Source: Cordilura impudica
Lineage: Eukaryota > Arthropoda > Insecta > Diptera > Scathophagidae
Reading direction: 5' to 3'
Assembly (NCBI GenBank): GCA_963682025.1
Contig: OY821518.1
Location: forward strand, 219,696,868-219,760,867
Length of the DNA stretch: 64,000 bases
Position 1 is the first letter of the stretch; every line of letters starts with the position of its first letter. A program made the translations under genes and the position numbers. Below, one piece after another: positions 59,288-64,000 of the stretch. Under the pieces are notes generated by a model, which saw only the letters and a list, made by a program, of their open reading frames with translations, was not told where the DNA came from and did not search any database.

Positions 59288-59514
59288 GCACTTATAACAC
59301 GTGATAGTCATCAAATACCATTTTTAGAATTGGAAGCTTGGCATCTGCAAATAATATAAAATGCTAATTTTATTAAAAAAATTTTAAGAACTTAATTTAT
59401 TAATAAATTATATTAACTCTTATTAACAAAAAAGTAGTCAAATCCACATACACATATGGCCAGCCAGCCAAGTACTAAAAGATTACACACTGAATAACAT
59501 TAGAAAAATATTTT

Positions 59515-61783
59515 TTACAATATATTTACGCTGATCCCTGACTCACTGACTGACTGACTGATTCTGTAACGCTGAAATACTACACATAGCACTCCCTACA
59601 AAGCTATGCGAAATACACAAACAAAATTTAATCTTTCTCATTTTATACAAACCCACACACAATTTTCTCTCTTCTATGTTACCAACCAGTGCTGCTAATA
59701 AAATCTTCTGGAAATCGACAATTTTGGAAACTAAATCGCCAAAATCGTCATTTTTAAAACAAGAAATTGTCAAGAAAATTAAAATAAAACTCTACAAAAT
59801 ATTACAAAAGGAAACAATCAAGTTTATTTACATCATTCATATTACGAATATTATTACAGCATTGGTTATCTCTAATGTATTATTGGTGAAATTTCAACGA
59901 AAAAAATTTAACACAGCAATCAACTAAATAATTTTAATGACATGTATCTATAGCTGAAACATATAATATAGGTTTAAAGTATCGCCGTAATTGAAACTTA
60001 AATCTTAAATAGAGATGCTATTCAAGGTATTTCCGTTTTGAAACGACTTGACCCAGAATTAAATCTATACATACTTTGTAATTTCCATTTTCACTGAACA
60101 AAAACTATCAATTTTCGATAAACAACCCATTAATTGGTAACCCTTGAAATCGTAATTTTTATACTATTGAAAATTTTAAATCTTCAATCATCATTTTTAC
60201 AAATTTAACAAATCATTTTAACAAACTGAAAAATCGTCGAAATTACAATAAGTTCTCAAAATTGGCAAAATTGCAAAATCGTCGAAATTACAATAAGTTG
60301 TCAAAATTGGCAACACTTACTAAACTTCTTCGTTTGTCTGTTTTGTTTTTCATCTCAAAATTGTTTTGTATTGTTAAGAGTACTTTCGCTCAGTTCATTG
60401 ATGGCCAGCATTTACCAAAGAGCATGCTTTTTTTGATAAATATTTGAGAAAAAAAAAGATCTTCAAATAGATTTTGTTGTTGTCCAACGTATGATTTCGT
60501 TTATAGCTCTGTATTGAAAAGCCTTTGAAAAAATAGTGCAATATTAAGTTTAAAATTTAAATTATTGTAACTTTGCATAATTAAATTACATTGTAATTTT
60601 AGAAGGGAGGTGGGAAAAAATTTTTTTTTTCACTCATAATAATAATTTTTGCATAATATGCTTTTAAAAAAATTTGGACAAACATAAATTACGTAAAAAG
60701 GTATGTTTAAGATTTTAATTTGAATAATTTATTGAAATTATCATGGAAGAATTAAAAGCGATTTTTTTTTTTTTTGAAGTAAAACTAATACGCGCGCATT
60801 TTTTATTTTTTCTTTTTTAGATTTATAGATAACTTTGCAAAAAATGTAATTCTCTTTTTTTCGGTTTACATGTATGATGAATTATGAAATATTTTTTTCT
60901 TTTTGTGTACATTGGTGTATTGGGGTTTGCATTTCCTTAAGGGGTGGTAGGTTTTAAAACCTTTGTTTGCATTTCTCTTCCTGAATGCACAACATGTCGA
61001 GAGTGTTGTGTTAAAATTTTAAGTAAATCAGAGCAAAACTTAAAAAGATACAGCGTTTCCAGCGACCGGCCTCATACGATTTTTAAAAAACTTTAAACCG
61101 ATTTTCTCCCAAATAAATGTTCGAAGTCCGTGAACATCTTCTTGACCGATTCTTTTGAAATTTTAGACACTATATCTACACAAAAATCATCAGGTAACCA
61201 CGAAGTTTTTTTAATTCCATTTTCTTCCCCATTTTTTAACAAAAATCCCGAAATTGTATAGCAAAAATAGTTTTTCACTTCAAAATGCTGCAAAAAAAAA
61301 TTGAAAAACTCTTCGTCACTACTTCAGGAAACATGTCACCTTTTAAGCGCATTTCGATTTTTTTTTCACATGGTCCGGTAACGAGTTATGATGTTCACGG
61401 CAAAACAACAACGCCTCCGGATATTGGCTGTCTCGGACTTATTTATTAAAATTTTTCGTTGAAAATTTTTTCAAAGATTATTTAAAAGTTATGCTATAAC
61501 GTGTATTCTTATGTATAGAAACAGAAAATATAAAGCAAAGGTTGGCTACTGGCAAACTTATGCGAAAATATACATAAAAGGACCTTTTACAAAACTTCAT
61601 TTGAAAATCGTAGTTTTTGGTTTGTATTTTTTACAACTGTTTTCCGATTTTTTTTTTTTTTAAATTTTAAAAACAAAATTAATTTTTTTTAAATATATAA
61701 AATATAGGAAAATTTTGAAATGGGAAATAAAATTTGTTTAAAGTCAAAATAAACGGGCGCCTAGGCGCCACACAATCCACTAG
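59515..61783 (+). mobile_element. Non-autonomous Helitron (copy A), complete 3' end
   Basis: The 5' region 'atatatttacgctgatccctgac' (about 59519) matches copies B and C. The 3' end has the perfect palindrome GGCGCCTAGGCGCC (61756-61769), ten bases, CTAG (61780-61783), followed by T. The ~2.27 kb between is non-coding, mostly shared with copy C (23430-25537), and lacks Rep and helicase. The minus-strand frame 61093-61293 is conserved in outline in copy C but shows no known motif. Confidence 0.85.
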
Positions 61784-62339
61784 TTTACAATGTTTTACAA
61801 AATTTCACAAATGTTTTAAGACTGAATTTTTTTTTTTTACATTTTAAAACCTCCAATGATTTCATGAAGGAAAGAACCCATATCCAATTTTTCATTTAAA
61901 TTTCATTCCAATTTAATTTTTTCTTCATAGCATTGCTTATATTTACTATTCTCTTAAAAGAACAAAAAAAAAATGTACAGTACAAAGGAACTTATTTGTT
62001 TTATTGAGCAGAAGTTTGGCTAAAGAGGATTTCCTGAGAAAATGAAATGTGGAAAGAACTGCAAATATGCATTTTGCTATTTTCAGATATTCCGAAAAAT
62101 ACATTCTATAAATGATTGATACCTTTAAGCGTTGTAAATAATAATAAAGTTTTTAGTTTTGTTTTTTCCAGTTACCTTGGCTATGAACACGTATGGTGTT
62201 TTTTATGCAAAGCTATTCAGAAAGAAAGAACAATGAAATATAGAGAGATTGAAAATTAATTTTCAACAATAGATTGAATGGAATGAAATCAATTTGTACA
62301 AAGCTTTGAATTCGAAATTTATTTCAAACATTACATTTA
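61784..62339. other. No recognised features
   Basis: AT-rich; no gene or repeat recognised. Confidence 0.5.
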
Positions 62340-62369
62340 ATTTTCAAACAGCTTGTTTTAACTCATACT

Positions 62370-62755
62370 CCCTGTGTGTCTGTCTGTCTGTCTGTCGTTG
62401 GGCAACCCCATTCCCCCTTACCCAATTGATCTGAAACTTTGCCAATAGTCTTGCTGTGACTACAGATTAATTTTGGAGTAGTCACGCACAGCCACGCATA
62501 CGCACGGAGTGATCTAAATGTCATCTTCCCTCATCCGATGGCTCTGGAACTTGATCCATATACTTGCTGTGAAAAAAAGATTAACCTGACTTAGTCACGC
62601 ACATTCACGCATAGCCACGCACAGTCACGGAGAGATTCATTCAATAGATCTGAAACTTTGTACATAGACTTGCTGTGGCGAAACATTAATCTTGGGATAG
62701 TCACACACAGTCACGCACAGTCACGGAGAGATTCATAAGGCAAGAAAGAGTTTTA
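62370..62755 (-). repeat. GTGACT tandem repeat element, about three units, inverted
   Basis: Reverse orientation of the family at 44709-45370: begins 'tgtctgtctgtctgtctgtcg ttgggcaacccc', has three 'agtcacgcaca..cacggag' blocks (about 62475, 62595, 62700) and ends 'agagttttaataaaaact'. It has fewer units than the other copy. Confidence 0.8.
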
Positions 62756-62941
62756 ATAAAAACTTTTTTTTAATGGTGAGATTATTTTATAAATAAAATA
62801 ATTATTTTTTAGCATAGATCGTATTTTTTATGGATCTTTTTTTAATAGAGAATACAGAATTTATGTAAAAAAAATTATTTATTCGGTAGGTCAATTTCTG
62901 TTTTCACACATTGGCGTATATTTTCAAGAGTTCAGAAAAAA

Positions 62942-63492
62942 AACAAGTAAGAGTGTTAAATTCGGCTGTGCCGAATCTTTGATACCCTCCACCTCGGTTT
63001 GTGGCAATACTATTAACATAGCTCATGGTAGTTGTGTTCTTGTTATTGTTAATATGTATGAATCACATTTTTTTTGTGGCTTTTTTTATGTTGTTGTATG
63101 TTCAACCACTAAACTATTACAAGAAAACACTAGGTTTCATGTTTTTTTTAGAGGTATCTATAAACTTTTGTTCATTTCTCAGCGCAGAGGCTCCCGATTT
63201 ACTCCGATTTCAATACCAACCTGGTGGGAATTATGGCAAATAATTTTTTCGTAACCTGACCTAAGTAAATGCTTTTTTTTTTGAATGAGCGTGATTTCAA
63301 CAGACACACGGACAGACGGACAGACGGACAGACGGACAGACGGACAGACGGACATCGCTATATCGACTCGAGCTGTGATAAGGATCAAGAATATATATAC
63401 TTTATTGGGTCGGAAATTAGTTTTTCGATGCGTTACAAACGGAATGACAAACCTATATATACCCTCTGCCACTGAGATGTGGAGGGTATAAA
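62942..63492. mobile_element. Mini-me/DINE-type repeat (second subfamily)
   Basis: Starts CAAGTAAGAGTG, then the hairpin 'ttcggctgtgccgaa', 'gataccctccacc', a (CAGACGGA)n microsatellite at about 63302-63352, 'gctatatcgactcgagctgtgat', and ends 'tgtggagggtataaaaa'. Same architecture as copies 1 and 2 but different internal text. The ORFs called on both strands are translations of the microsatellite. Confidence 0.85.
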
Positions 63493-64000
63493 AACACACA
63501 CTGAATAAAAAACTCCTACATATACATATGTATACAAACACAGCTCAGACCAACAAACACATATTTTTATTTTCATATCAATTATGTGTGTTTATATAAC
63601 AAAAAAAGTGTAACTGGGTTGATTTTTTATCCCCCTTCCACCCCTGCATCCCTTTGATAATAGTGTGTTTTTATTGTAGTGATAATTGTAATATACTTCC
63701 CGCCATTTGAATGTGTCAATCTCTTTCTCTTTTTTCTTTTTGTATGTTATTCTTTTTTTTGTCCTGTTTTTGTAGTAACATTTAATCCCTTAAGAGCACT
63801 TTATATGACTGTTTTGCCTTGTGTTAAACAATCGTACCAAATCGCATACAGACATTAGGGTGGCCCTTTATTTTGAAACTGTGGATATCTGATGGCTATG
63901 TGAGAACATCTAGACATGTGACGTCTATCGTGTTCCATTAAAATAAGTTGAACTCTTATAATCACTGTTACACCTACTGGCTGCACAAAAGCCTCACATT
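63493..64000. other. No recognised gene; possible TTAGGG element start at 63855
   Basis: 'ttagggtggccc' at about 63855 resembles the ends of the TTAGG elements at 31-36 kb, but the window stops before a second end could be seen. Confidence 0.3.

Noticed and set aside
1..64000. CRISPR arrays, bacterial operons, tRNA or rRNA genes
   Set aside because: The DNA is eukaryotic; no spaced direct repeats of CRISPR type, no cloverleaf or rRNA-like sequence was noticed.

Overview
This is eukaryotic DNA, very AT-rich, with no identifiable intact host gene. The repeat content points to a higher dipteran (fly) genome; that is an inference. Three repeats of the dipteran mini-me/DINE type (GTCC/GGAC microsatellite near one end, CAAGTAAG and 'gggtata' ends) are present, with Gypsy LTR elements, Transib, piggyBac, Helitron and non-LTR relics, and a broken insect-type heme peroxidase. 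The window reads as an archive of nested transposons.

Layout. 1-2940: foldback repeat, piggyBac-like 5' end, AAAATCGCC satellite. 2923-6943: a mini-me element split by a 3.2-kb LTR element with no pol (LTRs 3063-3456 and 5902-6294, TSD ATAT). 8297-15795: a nearly intact Gypsy element with two 802-bp LTRs that differ at one base by eye, TSD TACG, gag and pol, no env, and one apparent frameshift in pol. 16570-21141: a 4.6-kb terminal-inverted-repeat (TIR) element carrying a decayed minus-strand gene of an arthropod-wide family I associate with DUF7869, with a nested MITE. 21231-25537: Helitron copies, a long-arm foldback and a SANT-like fragment. 27560-28680: an internally deleted Helitron, then a diverged tandem repeat to 29700. 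30962-36262: three TTAGG-ended inverted-repeat units, the largest (3.4 kb) carrying a broken transposase-like gene.

36531-43740: a minus-strand non-LTR retrotransposon cut in two by Transib A (37159-42283). Transib A has 5-bp TSD CACCA, roughly 1.4-kb TIRs beginning CACAGTG, and a RAG1-related transposase broken by one stop and two frameshifts. 44330-47030: degenerate minisatellite, a GTGACT tandem element and a LINE RNase H fragment. 48351-55624: Transib B (TSD CAACG), containing a ~480-bp tandem duplication in its transposase, a mini-me insertion and, inside that, a piggyBac (TTAA) whose first catalytic Asp is Gly. 57467-58890: heme peroxidase pseudogene with a solo LTR (TSD GCAC). 59515-61783: a Helitron with a textbook 3' hairpin and CTAG end. 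62340-63492: more tandem and mini-me repeats.

The elements do not form a pathway. Their value is in the relative insertion history, which can be read base by base, and in two Transib families whose ends carry the same heptamer as vertebrate V(D)J recombination signals.
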